A stretch of 64,000 nt of DNA from Branchiostoma floridae (lineage: Eukaryota > Chordata > Leptocardii > Amphioxiformes > Branchiostomatidae): assembly GCF_000003815.2 (NCBI RefSeq), contig NC_049986.1:6854028-6918027 (forward strand). The letters are read 5' to 3'. Shown in pieces: positions 1 through 10,555 of this stretch. A program made the position numbers and the translations under genes. The notes under the pieces were generated by a model. That model saw only the letters and a list, made by a program, of their open reading frames with translations. It ran no database searches and was not told the DNA's origin. Position 1 is the first letter of the stretch. Each line of letters starts with the position of its first letter.

Positions 1-424
1 AATAAGATGTTTACTGTCTATCCTATCCTATATATAATTTCCCTGAAGGTACTGTGCTCCCAATGCATCACAATCCCTTATGAATGAAAGTGCCTTATAA
101 GTAGGCCTACTGTAGCTATTGATGTGCTATATCAATGTTTATATTAAATGGGAAGTATGATAATGACAAAGATACAATGCTGGCAGTGAGGCGTACGTTT
201 TCCAATTATTTCGTCAACATTTCTTATGAGGTCTAATTGAAAAATTATCGGACGATTATCATATTTTCTCCTACGAGACGGAATATATGAATTGTGAATG
301 AATACTCCAAACCCTAAGATGGTGATAACATTGTCCTGGGAACATAACTGCTATCAAAAATTAGTAAAAACCCGCACGATCTTGCCCAAGAGAAATATTA
401 TTATCAAGAATGGAACCAAGTATG

Positions 425-497
425 TCGATGTAGGTTAGACATATCCAGGTAATACGATAGCCAAATAGCCTGTACTTAAGCAACTGGATATTATTGC
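425..497 (-). repeat. Fragment of hammerhead-like repeat family
   Basis: Contains the GTTAGACATATCCAGGTAAT and AAGCAACTGGATAT blocks that recur at 762-896, 3086-3214, 3301-3399 and 21105-21235. The ribozyme-like core is missing here. Orientation is given so that the core of other copies reads 5' to 3'. Confidence 0.6.
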
Positions 498-761
498 CAA
501 AATCATGCTTGGGTAATTGATTGCTATTTGGCATATAAGATTGTTTAACTTACATTGTTTAGGGGTAGACCTTGTCATAGGATTTGACCTTACATTAAGA
601 TTCATACATGAAGCATATATCCTATAGCTACCCTAAAAGCAAGCGAGCAATGTACTTAAAGGATTTGCTAAATGGTTCACAAGGATTTTCAGGGATTCAG
701 TGAAGCCGTCTTTTTCACCAAGAGACATACTGTTATCAAGAATTTTAAAAAAAAGTACGTA

Positions 762-896
762 GATGAAGGTTAGACATCCAGGTGATATGATACGCCAAAT
801 AGCAAGTTGTTAAGCAACTGGCCATGGATATGAATGTGGAAACGGTCAGACGTTTCAGTTAGAATTCAATCCACTACCTCTCGTAAGTGACACAAA
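762..896 (-). repeat. Hammerhead-like repeat, decayed copy
   Basis: Shares GTTAGACATCCAGG and GGTCAGACGTTTCAG with the copy at 3086-3214. Read on the minus strand the core is CTTACGA (887-881, expected CTGACGA), a weak hairpin and GAAAC (856-852). The changed core and four-of-five-pair stem indicate decay. Confidence 0.65.
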
Positions 897-1439
897 AGAG
901 AAATTTTCAGAACTCGGGATTTGGCGCCCATCCTCCAAAACATTAGCTCCTGTAATTCAAACAATAGGAGATAATTACCTCATATCATTCGCATCAACAT
1001 CGTCTTACCCTTGTTTCTACTGAACTACTTAAATCGTCCTCCTCTTTATTTTAGCATATCAATTCATAGACTTACAGTGAAACTAGTGGAAACAGAACCA
1101 ACAGTGGAAAGTTCTCCTGACGAGAGCCGTCTTCTCCGAACCAACGCCAGTCTACGTGACATTGTCTCGAGGTGAAATAACTTCAGGATCAGAAACTTTC
1201 CGGACATACAGAAGTCCTTGAGACAAGGCTTTAAGAATGTAAAATCTAACCACAGTCTATAAATCCTTGGACAAGAAGTCAAGACCTCCCTAACACCTTT
1301 ACCTTTAGCAGCACCCGTAAGCTAGCATAAAGAGATCAACTGACTAAGCATGGCCTTTACTCTAATATTGGAGTAGAACAGGGCATGTGGCTACTTGCGT
1401 AAGCTTACAAGAAATAGCTTTGTCAAGGCAGTCTTCTTT

Positions 1440-1687
1440 AAGGTGTTATCTCACTGCACTTGGGGCACCGGTGCGGCACTGCCTAGCGCGTTCACTGCGG
1501 CACTGTTGTGTTATTTTCGCCGATTTTTATGATTTAGATATTACGTAATACGCCAAAGTATGACTTGAAAGACAACAAATTACACAAAACGTCAGAAAAT
1601 TCGTTCTTTATCTTTGAAATTCGTTGAATAATCTTTCGAACCCCGCAGTGCCGCACCTGTGGCCAAAGTGCAGCTACACACCACCTT
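1440..1687 (+). mobile_element. MITE family A, copy 1
   Basis: Starts AAGGTGTTATCTCACTGCAC and ends with its inverted form GTGCAGCTACACACCACCTT. It is 248 bp with no coding capacity. TTA is found on both sides if the terminus is taken as AGGTG/CACCT, which fits a 2-3 bp target duplication. The internal GAACCCCGCAGTGCCGCACC block is shared with the copy at 2024-2244. Superfamily not determined. Confidence 0.75.
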
Positions 1688-2023
1688 TATACATGTGCCT
1701 TGTGTAATGTATCGTTGGGCGCGGGCACCATTAACTGTAGCGACCTCTTCACTGGCTACCCAATTAACATGGTAATGTCGGAACATTGCCTTCCAGTTAG
1801 TCTTACCCACAGAAAGCTTACTTGATTAGTATGGTGCTCACAATGCCAGGGCAAGTTTAAAATTAACGTTGCCCCAAAGGACTTCCGTGGTCAAAGGTCC
1901 TACAGCGTGGTATGTGAATGTAGTTACTACTCGCAGAAAACTTACCTCAGTGACCACACCCAATTTATCAAACGTTTCTGCATTGTCTGAGACATGGGGC
2001 TCGATGTGTCTTAAGTCCAGGTT

Positions 2024-2244
2024 AAGGTGGTATCTCACTGCACTTGGGGCACCGGTGCGGCACTGGAGGGTTCGTTCACTGCGAAACAATTTTTTTTAAA
2101 TCTAATCTCGATATTTCGTAATACGTAAAATTATGACTTAGAAGGCGACAAAATACACAAAACGTGAGAAACTATTTCTTAATCTCTGAAATTCGTTGAG
2201 TATCTTTCGAACCCCGCAGTGCCGCACCGGTGACATATCACCTT
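2024..2244 (+). mobile_element. MITE family A, copy 2
   Basis: Starts AAGGTGGTATCTCACTGCAC and ends GGTGACATATCACCTT. It is 221 bp, in the same orientation as copy 1, and shares the left GGGGCACCGGTGCGGCACTG block and the right CCCCGCAGTGCCGCACC block. It is flanked by TA, compatible with a short TA-type target duplication. Confidence 0.75.
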
Positions 2245-3085
2245 ACTCGTCACTTCTTGTGTTACATAATATTCGTATTGCCGTGACGGTGTTGATGGAT
2301 CAAAGTGGCAGATAAAATGGAGAAAAGGATTGACAAATCTAGTATATACGGAGGTGTTCAGAGTATCTGCCTTTTCCAACTCCTCGACAGGATGCCAAAA
2401 GAATAACGGCCTCAACAGGCAGATATGATCAAATTCTACGTGACTACATATGTATACGCACTTTAACGAGTGACCTAAAAGATACCATACGAGATCTTCA
2501 TACAAAAACCTAACGCATTTCTAAAACCCTTTCATAAGATATGAACTTGACTGACAGCAGCATTGTGGCAATGACCATTCAACCGTGCATGTTGGCGATG
2601 TTTTGATGTCTTCGGTTCACTGAGTTTAAACAGTATCATAGCGGTGAGTCTTCACAAGCAATAATGCGTTACAAAGACTTGATGGAATAGCAGTTGTAAA
2701 GGTCTTGATGCATGACTAGCCATCATATCCTTTCAAAAGGCACTGTGGCTATGTATTACAATAAGATAAGGAACTTATCGCCGTTCTTTACACTCTATCT
2801 CCATTGCACAGCATAGAATTTCATTCAAAGGAAAAGGCGGGGGAAAGTCAAAAGTCCTGAAAGATCAGCAGCCCAAAGAAATGTAATATGCTTGCCGATG
2901 TTGTCAGCACAAACCACAAAGTATAGCTCAAGGTTTTTGCTTATCTGAGTGCACAACGTTTTTAACGTATTCGCTTGACATTCTGAACACTCATTTTCTG
3001 TTACTTGTAGTGACAGTGTATTAGGTAACGTAAGTAACGCTATATCTGCTACATTTCTCTGGATGGAAATAATCTTGGATGAATC
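2245..3085. other. No gene or clear repeat seen
   Basis: No reading frame with coding character or splice context and no internal repetition. A 108-codon minus-strand frame at 2179-2505 begins inside the MITE and resembles no family I recognise. Confidence 0.4.
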
Positions 3086-3214
3086 GATGAAAATTAGACA
3101 TCCAGGTAATAAGATACGCAGTTATTCAAGCAACTGGATATGATTTTAGAAACGGTCAGACGTTTCAGATACGAGTAGCATCCACTACTTTTCGTCAGTG
3201 ACACTAAAGCTGAC
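3086..3214 (-). repeat. Hammerhead-like repeat, minus copy
   Basis: On the minus strand it shows CTGACGA (3198-3192), a 5 bp stem AGTAG/CTACT (3189-3185 with 3178-3174) closing a TGGATG loop, and GAAAC (3166-3162) followed by GTCTGACCGTTTC. Seven bases separate the stem from GAAAC. It lies head-to-head with the copy at 3301-3399. Confidence 0.75.
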
Positions 3215-3300
3215 ATTTGTTTTCTATTGAAATCCAAATTGTCTTCAGCTCGACCTTGTCTTACAATGTTTCCTATTGGACATCTAAATAAAAGACCAGT

Positions 3301-3399
3301 TTCTTCCAGATCACTTCAGTGTCACTGACGAAAACTAATGGATGCTAGTTCAAACGTCTGGCCGTTTCCGAAATCATATCCAGTTGCTTGAGTAACTTT
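3301..3399 (+). repeat. Hammerhead-like repeat, plus copy
   Basis: CTGACGA (3325-3331), stem AACTA/TAGTT (3333-3337 with 3346-3350) closing an 8 nt loop, then CAAAC (3351-3355, expected GAAAC) and GTCTGGCCGTTTCC. It has the same order of blocks as 3086-3214 in the opposite orientation. Confidence 0.75.
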
Positions 3400-3984
3400 T
3401 TGGCAAACCTTGGGTGAAATAAAGATTCGTCACCATCATCATGAAAGAGGAACGTTGTGAACGTTATGTTGCACTGGAAGTAGTAAACAATTTAAAACTG
3501 ACACTGTGGCTTAAAACCAATTTAAATTATTGGAGCAAAATTGTATTTATTCATTATTACTTTCAAATGCAATGCAATGTCGATTCTAGTTATAACCTAT
3601 CTAAATAAAATCTACGTAATTATTGAATAAATCATTTAATGTGTCAGGTTTAGTGGGAAAGGCTTATAGTAAAATAAATTACTTTAACAGTTCGAAATGT
3701 AACTGTATCTTTCGTCGAACAATGGTCTAAAAAGTCAATCATCCATAATGTAAACAGTAGGAGTCGTGATTCTAATATACATAATCTAATCGACATGCTA
3801 CCAGTGTATTTTTAGATCGTTTACATCTTCAATTGATATCAAAGTCGTGCGACGGACAGCCTTCCTCCTGATTTTCTAACATTATTAAAGAAGAATAAAA
3901 TTTGATAATGGTCTCTTATCAATTGCGATCAAGAGCTCAACGGATATACGTCTATACATACTTTCCTTAAACCTGTACTTGAAG
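3400..3984. other. AT-rich, no gene seen
   Basis: No reading frame of note, no exon and no evident repeat structure. Confidence 0.4.
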
Positions 3985-4430
3985 GGATGACCAATTCGTT
4001 CAGACACCCTTCCCTTTAACGTTATAGTAATGTGTCCTACAGTCGGGTGTGCTACAAGCTAGGAATAACCAATAAGTTTAGACATGCATCATTTTAACGG
4101 CATGGTACAAACATTGTCTGCAGTCGGACATTCTGCTATCCATATGAATGACCAATTCTTGTAGACACCTTTCCCTTTAACGTCATAGTAACAACGTGGT
4201 CTGCAGTCGGGCTCGCTACAATCTAGGGATAACCAATACGTTTAGACACGTTTCACGTTAATGTCATAGTACAAATATGGCCTGCAGTTGGACATTCTGC
4301 AAGCTATAGGGATAACCAATAAGTTTAGACACTCTTCACTTTAACGCTAAGGTAACAACGTTGCCTGCAGTCAGGTATGCAACAATCTAGGGATAACCAA
4401 TACGTTAAGACACGCTTCACTTTTAACGTC
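3985..4430. repeat. Minisatellite, about 81 bp units, 6 copies
   Basis: The CCAAT of the recurring GGATAACCAATAAGTTTAGACAC block falls at 3991, 4069, 4152, 4233, 4316 and 4397, giving spacings of 78-83 bp. Each unit also carries CTTTAACG and CTGCAGTCGG blocks. Units are diverged, so the array is not recent. No frame is kept across units. Confidence 0.85.
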
Positions 4431-4654
4431 TGTACGTGAAATTACCCTGTCGTGGTCAATAGGATCTTGACTACGTGACTACCTTCATGAAATGATGGGT
4501 TTAATTAGGCGTAAAAGCTCGCTGGGATCGAGGATCGAATCAGGGAGAACGTCCCTAGGCACGACATGACCACGCAGCGCTGCCTCCGGGCAGCAGAAAG
4601 AGAATTGCATGGATAACGTTGTCTTCGTGATACAATCTCTGATGCTAGCGTGTT

Positions 4655-4941
4655 GATTGATGGACTGACCGACGGACGGATGGACGGACGGATGGATAGA
4701 TGGAATGACAAATGGATGGAATGGCGGACGATGGATGGATGGATGGATGGATGGATGGATGGACGGACGAACGGTCAACAGACAGAAGGACGGATGGATG
4801 GATGGATGGACGGACGAACGGTCAACAGACAGAAGGACGGATGGATGGATGGATGGATAGATGGACGGACAGAAGCAGGGATTGATGGATGTATGGATGT
4901 ATGGATGGATGGATGGATGGATGGATGGATGGACGGATGGA
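4655..4941. repeat. Compound tetranucleotide repeat (ATGG/GGAC)n
   Basis: Runs of GGAT and GGAC surround a roughly 49 bp block (GGACGAACGGTCAACAGACA) that occurs twice, near 4763 and 4812. The Asp-Gly-Trp-Met and Ser-Ile-His-Pro reading frames here follow from the repeat and are not genes. Confidence 0.95.
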
Positions 4942-5311
4942 GAACAAGACAGACTTTGGACCGATGAATATTATGGACAGGATATTAGGTGTCAGCTTCT
5001 TAATCTGCCTGTCACTTTTATCTCCAAGTGATGCGTCGTGTAACAAAGTTGAACACAGAACATGTCAATGTCAATGGGGGTGTAAAAGCATCTAATGAAT
5101 TCCTGCGTCAACAATCGTTAAAGATGAAGGACCTTACCGTACATGCTTACTAGACCATCTTATATGAAAGTGAAAGGATGTCATCCATAAAATCGAATTT
5201 GTGAGGCCTAACTAGGTACTCAATCAGCAAGTCTTGGACGAAATCCAAGGGACTTTTATAACTACGATGAATCTACCAAGAGTACCCTGGCAAGGGAAAC
5301 GTAGAAAGACT
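4942..5311. other. No gene or repeat seen
   Basis: Unique-looking sequence with stops in all frames and no exon-like segment. Confidence 0.35.
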
Positions 5312-5336
5312 AAAGGGGGTATCTCACTGCACTGTG
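5312..5336 (+). repeat. MITE family A left-end fragment
   Basis: GGTATCTCACTGCACT matches the left terminus of the elements at 1440 and 2024. No matching right end was found, so this is a solo end. Confidence 0.55.
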
Positions 5337-5379
5337 GTACGTTTGTAGCATCGCTGAGTTATAAATCGTCTTGTATTCA

Positions 5380-5637
5380 ACTCCCACTGGCGTTTTAAAA
5401 TCCTACATGACTAAATGCCTCTGTACTATTGACTGTAGAAATGACTATAGAATCTACTCTACTCTACTTCGCTCTTGGATTTTTTCATCGACCGATAAGC
5501 TCCAAAACGTGTGAATGCCTGATCATATAATCTGTTTATCTTCCAATAGGTCCAAAATCCGGTCACCGAATTATTTCAGGTCTGTTTGTTCAACAGGAAA
5601 AGCCGTTTTTACCGGTACACCGTACCGGTACTCACTC
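5380..5637 (-). mobile_element. Element B fragment (GGTACCGGTA-ended)
   Basis: Inverted, diverged version of the inner part of the element at 57096-57547. Shared blocks include GCGTTTTAAAATCCTAC, CTCTACTCTACTTCGCTC, AAAACGTGTGAA and CCGGTACACCGTACCGGTACT at the end. One terminus is missing. Confidence 0.65.
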
Positions 5638-6213
5638 CTAGTTTCAATACGCCGTAACTGCATGCAGCATGGGAGAGCCCCGACTCAATACTTAGAAGTT
5701 ATCTCAGTTAGGATGCACCTGTATTTCTGAAAGGACGTAAAGTGGGGGTCCTGTATTTGAGGAGATGCGTTGAGAACTTTAAATAGGAAGGACTCCCTGT
5801 AAAAATATATATCCTGGTACTGAATAGCAAGGAAACTTGCTGAGCTATGTGCCACTAGAAAGAAATGAAGCACATTATCTTTATCTATCTATTTACATTG
5901 TTGCTAACAGCTTTCTTTTTTCAAAAGCTTGTGCAAGATCTAAATCTACGTCGCATGTTTCGACTGTAGCTTTTGCATACTTACGAAGCATGGGTAATTT
6001 GTCTTATAACGCTGTTTGGTAGTGAGTGGCTATCTCCTAGATTTAGAATCAATTTTTTGGTAATGGACGTAAATGCGCCCAGTTTTAGCTGCCATAACTG
6101 CATATTTCGTCGACATAACAATAGACATATACAGCCGTAGACAGGTTGAAACATGTGATCAAAAAATGAGTGGCTATGTAGATTCAAGCAATGTTTTGGC
6201 TCTAAGATAGGAA

Positions 6214-6340
6214 ATGGTATCTGCCCTTGGTGCTGAATTCAAAATAAAATATGCTATTACGTTTTTATATTGCAAAACCAACCTACAACATGACCGTCTG
6301 TATAAACAAATTGAAATGAAAAGAGACTGGTTTGCTCTTC
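6214..6340 (+). repeat. Dispersed duplicate, copy 1
   Basis: Shares GTATCTGCCCTTGGTGCTGAATTCAAA and the following 90 bases, at lower identity, with 6879-6998. Both can be read as VSALGAEFK...LY.KQIE/HIE...RD in the plus strand. It may derive from a coding ancestor, but the family is not recognised and stops follow soon after. Confidence 0.6.
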
Positions 6341-6699
6341 CATGCATATTAGACAAAGGTGTTTAATTATCCTCACGAGGATTCTGTTCATTGTGAACAT
6401 TAGATGATTTGAAATCGGCTCTGAGAGTGCATACGCTGTAATATGATAAGATATGATCTGATAACGTGCACCTGGTTGTAAAAATCAGATAATCAAATAC
6501 AGTAAATATGTCATAACGTAATCTTGAAATGCAGGGGGTACGAAAGAATAGATTCAAATACAAAAATGTCAATGTCAATCATTAACCATTACAAGAAAAC
6601 GGCAGTGCCAGGATGAAAAAGGAAAGCTCGAAGTAGCCTCTCCCTTCCAAGGCAAACTCCCTTTCCCGGCACAAGAGAACTTGGCCAACGTTGAAAATC

Positions 6700-6726
6700 A
6701 CGAACCAGCGCCCCCCCCCCTCCTCC
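6700..6726. repeat. C-rich tract
   Basis: GCGCCCCCCCCCCTCCTCCC, a simple low-complexity tract. Confidence 0.8.
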
Positions 6727-6878
6727 CAAAAAGATAAGAAAAGCAAGCCCTGCTAGATGTCTGCGACGGAGGCTGAGCTAGAAGCAGCTAGACACCCCAA
6801 TTCGTGACCATAGAATATGCAATGGTGCTATCAGAATTTACGGTCAGGCAAATACGCTCAATGTCAATGACATTGAAC

Positions 6879-6998
6879 ACAGTATCTGCCCTTGGTGCTG
6901 AATTCAAATTAAAAATATTCGCACACTGCACTACAAACCTACAACCCGAGCGTCTATATAAACACATTGAATTGGAAAGAGACTGTCTGGCTCTTTCA
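6879..6998 (+). repeat. Dispersed duplicate, copy 2
   Basis: Second copy of the block at 6214-6340. In plus-strand translation it reads VSALGAEFKLK, then LQPERLYKHIELERD. The frame stays open from 6804 to 7055, longer than in copy 1. No domain recognised. Confidence 0.6.
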
Positions 6999-7372
6999 CG
7001 TTTACCAGACAAACGTATCAAATTACAATCACCAATTCCGTTGTTTAATGTTTGAGAACGCACCTGTTGTGTACGCAGCTCGACGTCAATCAGGTGAAGT
7101 CGGTTCTACGTGGATTGAACCTATAACCTTTCACCGTCAACACCAGCAAACCCGAACAATGCTACGTCCCGACGGACCGTCTAATGGCAGGTTCAACATC
7201 GGATAACTCAACGCTATGCGCGAAACTCTCCGGTAGGGGTCTTTCCACGGTCACATACCGAGCAGTATGGTTTGTTTACGTATAGTGAAGCTTTTCCACT
7301 TTTCCCCAAGGTATGTCTCTCCCTGTGCCTGTCTCTGTGTGTCTCTCTTTCTCTGTATCTATTTATGAGATT

Positions 7373-7612
7373 TACGTCCGGACGTTTCATTTCATGATCC
7401 CTAGGAGTTAGTGAATTGACATGTTCAAACAGTTTTCCAGTTAGCTGTACTTGTATTGAATTGTTCTGTCAGCTCATTCTGGTGACGCTGAAGAAGAGTG
7501 ATGGATGTCCGGAAACGTTCGGAAGTAAATTTCCGTTTATTTTATCCAGTTGTAGAGATCGAATTGCATTTGAACACTGGGTGTCATATATCAAGAAAAT
7601 CCACCAAGTGTA
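7373..7612 (+). repeat. Hammerhead-like repeat, subfamily 2
   Basis: Aligns over about 170 bp with the reverse complement of 52911-53100, sharing CCAGTTAGCTGTACTTGTAT, GTGACGCTGAAGAAGAGTG and TATCCAGTTGTAGAGAT. Core CTGAAGA is at 7488-7494 and GAAAC at 7512-7516. The stem between them has decayed, but AAACG (7513-7517) can still pair with a downstream CGTTT. A 65-codon frame over it (7416-7613) is not thought to be a gene. Confidence 0.7.
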
Positions 7613-8608
7613 AAAAGTCGCCGCAGGATTCACATTCACAACAACACGAATTCGAACCCATCAGTGTGCACTAGAAAAGTACATTTAGATCGATCTTCCT
7701 CACAAGCTAGCTTATTAGTAACGGGCTTTTCTGCAACGTTACAGTCCATCAACTACACAAGGGTCTCATTTGAGACGTGTTGCTGTGGAATTGATTCTTT
7801 ACGGTACGTTTGAGTATAGCATACCGCTGGCAAAGAGAGAACTGCTGGCAGAAAATGCCAGGTTGTATACAAATGTTGCATGTGATAGAACGGCCGAGCT
7901 GACAACGAAGTATTTCCGTATAACCTTGACACATTTTGCCGCATAGAAGAACAGTTTCTGTGATTGGTGTGACATCAATTTGATGTTATGTGATTCATCG
8001 CCACTGTGTGTGATTATGCGATTTACCCCGATTTCTTCTGATCATTGAAAGTGACAACAGAAAGTCTAACATGCCGCTGAGAGGATTAGAACGGTAATAG
8101 GTACAGGCGTGTTTGAGAAATCGTTGTAATTACGTTCGTATTATTTCATGAAACATGGCTGCGTTTTCTAATAGGAGTGAAAATGAAATGCTGACAGATT
8201 CTATTCCACGTATCTTCTGTCATCATGGGAGAGGATTTGTGGGATCTGGGAAACAAATGAAAGTGCTGCGGGCATCAACGTTTTCTGAATACATAACACA
8301 AGCACATCTGCCCCGACTGGCGTTTTTGCCATTGCGATGAAAAACGGATTTCCATACCCATTCCTCTTACCTCCGGGTACAGAGTATTTGTTGTCAGTGT
8401 GTCTGTTGTTATGATTGTGTGTAGATGTAGTTGTTGGAATTTTCTGTTAGTGTCAGGAAGTGAGTGGAAAGATGGGTCACTGCAAGAGTCAGACTTGCGG
8501 GAGTGGCAGGAAGTAGAAGTCAGAGGCGTTAGAATTAGTCGTTGACATGACAGACAGTCCAGGTCATAGGGTCAATGGAGAAAACTACTAATATACGGGG
8601 AGGTTATG
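7613..8608. other. No gene seen
   Basis: No exon-like segment. Overlapping 60-65 codon frames near 7750-7940 and 8155-8340 have no recognisable composition or splice context. Confidence 0.35.
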
Positions 8609-8692
8609 TTGCAATTTTAAACTCTATATCCGTATACAAACTAAAGCGCTTGCCAACAAGCTTTCGATCAGGCCTCTGATCCTGATCAAGTT
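8609..8692 (+). repeat. Half of the 28742-type foldback element
   Basis: GCAATTTTAAACTCTATATCCGTA and AAAGCGCTTGCCAACAAG match the left arm of the foldback at 28742-28885. Only this arm plus a diverged loop is present. Confidence 0.7.
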
Positions 8693-8731
8693 GTTATGAC
8701 CCAAAGCCTATGTCACACATCCATACCGGAA

Positions 8732-8757
8732 GTGTGACGTCAGCAAAGGGTCAAAGG
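8732..8757 (-). repeat. TTTGACCC-TGACGTCA motif, copy 1
   Basis: On the minus strand, CCTTTGACCCTTTGCTGACG continues to TCACAC. The same composite occurs at 11147-11174 and 23021-23046. It contains the palindromic TGACGTCA octamer known as a CREB/ATF site, but it probably marks a repeat family rather than a regulatory element here. Confidence 0.55.
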
Positions 8758-9381
8758 TGCTTGGAAGTCGGTATCGGCCCTCGTCTTGGTTGGGGGAAGG
8801 TTGATGCCTCTGATGTAAATTTTTGTTGTTTGTTCGCAGTCATACTCATCAAGTTCGCCGTACAGTGATACGGTATGATCAATATATAATATTTCTCCAA
8901 AGCTTATAACTAAAGTGTGTAACAACTGAACTACACTTAAACAAGATATACCAGAAACTCTAAATATTTCAAGGAGGTACGAGTTCTCCAAACTCTTGTT
9001 GTTTCTTCAACAGATCAACTGCTGTGACAGACCATGTACGTACCCCGCGGGAACTGTGTATGTCACTGTGCAAATAACAACATATCAGCGGGCGCATGGC
9101 ACGTTACACCGCCGGGTAATCATAGCTGTACCGATAATGGTACACAATCAAGACGACAAGCTTCAGATCAAAATGTCATTTGTCTACCACAAGCATGAAA
9201 GATACCGGTAGCGAATTGAGCATGGGAATCGATACATTATCTTTCAAAGCTTCTGGCTTCAAGACTGAATACCTTCCAAATGTCAATCGCTAGGTCTGAG
9301 TGATTGTTAGATGTTGGTGTGTATAGTCGCAAATCACATTGCATTCCGTGCTCTTTTAGTTAGGGTGTATCTAAATTTATT

Positions 9382-10281
9382 ACCTTCGCCAAGAAGGTTA
9401 TATTTTGGGTAGCGTTTGTGTGTATGTGTGTGTGTTTGTAGAAGACCAGAATAACTCGAGAATGCCTGGATGGATTGTATTGATATTTGGTATGTGGGTA
9501 GGTCTTGATGAGACCTGGAAACGATTAGATTTTGGCCCCCCTAGCGGCCTGTTAAGATACTGCAACGGAACTTCCCGGTTTGATATTTCGAGTTCTGAAC
9601 ATGCTGTGGCTATGACTTTTCAGTGGTAGACAGCTCTTGATGTTGAGAGTAAGTGGTGTATGTTTGGGCCCCCTAGCGGCTTGTTAAGGTACTGCAGGGC
9701 AGGTTCAGTGTCAGACTTTGAAAGGGAATAACTCAAGAGGGGGTTGACGTATTGTCATGATTTTTGGTATGTAGATAGCTTAAGAAATGCTTCATATAAT
9801 TACATATTAATTATGTAAATTGTAATCTAATTTGCATACTTAATTAGGAAACCTTCTAAACACGATCAGTTCCATTATAGGACCATTACAACATGTGACA
9901 TTTGTAACTGAGATAGAGAAGAATATTGATAGACACATATTATGCAAAATGAATACCTAATTTGCATAATTAATGAGAAAATGCTATAATTTCATTTCAG
10001 TAAATAATGGGCACTTCTTTCTTGTAGCACTTGGAGGTTATGTACAGGTGAACATCGTGAACATTAATTATGCAAATGAGGTCCTCATTTGCATAAATTG
10101 TTAGAAAATGCGATGAAAATCTATTTAACATAGATTTTTACGATAAGATAGTTTACGTCTGTTGTTTGGTGGAGGAGATGATCAAGTAATAGAACTCATG
10201 CAAATGAAAACCTTATTTGCATAATTAATGACAAAAAATTGATACAGCAGTTGTAAAGGGTAGAATTGTTTGGCGAAGGTA
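9382..10281 (+). mobile_element. Element D, non-autonomous, about 900 bp
   Basis: Begins ACCTTCGCCAAGAAGGTTAT and ends TTGGCGAAGGTATGG, so 10-11 bp termini are inverted. The interior has two GGCCCCCCTAGCGGC-type blocks, GTCATGATTTTTGGTATGTA, and several AATTAATTATGCAAAT stretches, with no coding frame. Related fragments occur at 10333, 12571, 15825, 18955 and 25000, so the family is abundant. The transposase type is not identifiable. Confidence 0.75.
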
Positions 10282-10332
10282 TGGGGTCGTGGAACTCTAG
10301 TTTTCACTGATACAATCCTCCCTATTTTATCA

Positions 10333-10425
10333 TCTTCGAGAAGAAGGTCTATCTACGGCGGGGTTACTATTTTCGGTTGTGGTTATGTGTTCGCAACTAT
10401 AACTCAAGATCCAGTATGTTCAGGT
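10333..10425 (+). repeat. Element D 5' fragment
   Basis: TCTTCGAGAAGAAGGTCTAT followed by ATTTTCGGTTGTGG and ATAACTCAAGATC resembles the first 90 bp of element D. The rest is missing. Confidence 0.5.
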
Positions 10426-10522
10426 ACCGCAGCATAACAGGTCGACACCCCTTCCTGAAAGTAAAGTGGTATATTCCATGGACAGCTGGTTAGCCATCCC
10501 ATGGAATGACCCCTGTGTGCTA

Positions 10523-10554
10523 GGGGGGGGGGGGGGGTGATTGGGGCGGGGGGA
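10523..10554 (+). repeat. G-run with G-quadruplex potential
   Basis: A run of 15 G followed by GGGGCGGGGGG within 32 bases. At least four G-runs are available, so intramolecular quadruplex formation is possible. No associated gene. Confidence 0.7.
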
Positions 10555-10555
10555 T

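Larger units (their letters stand above)
1..1439. other. No gene seen; two decayed repeat fragments
   Basis: Both strands are broken by frequent stops and no plausible exon with splice sites was seen. The only recognisable content is two fragments of the family that carries a hammerhead-like core (425-497 and 762-896). The rest is unassigned. Confidence 0.5.

Noticed and set aside
4485-5046. Ser-Ile-His-Pro and Asp-Gly-Trp-Met rich frames
   Set aside because: Translation of the ATGG/GGAC tetranucleotide repeat in both directions.
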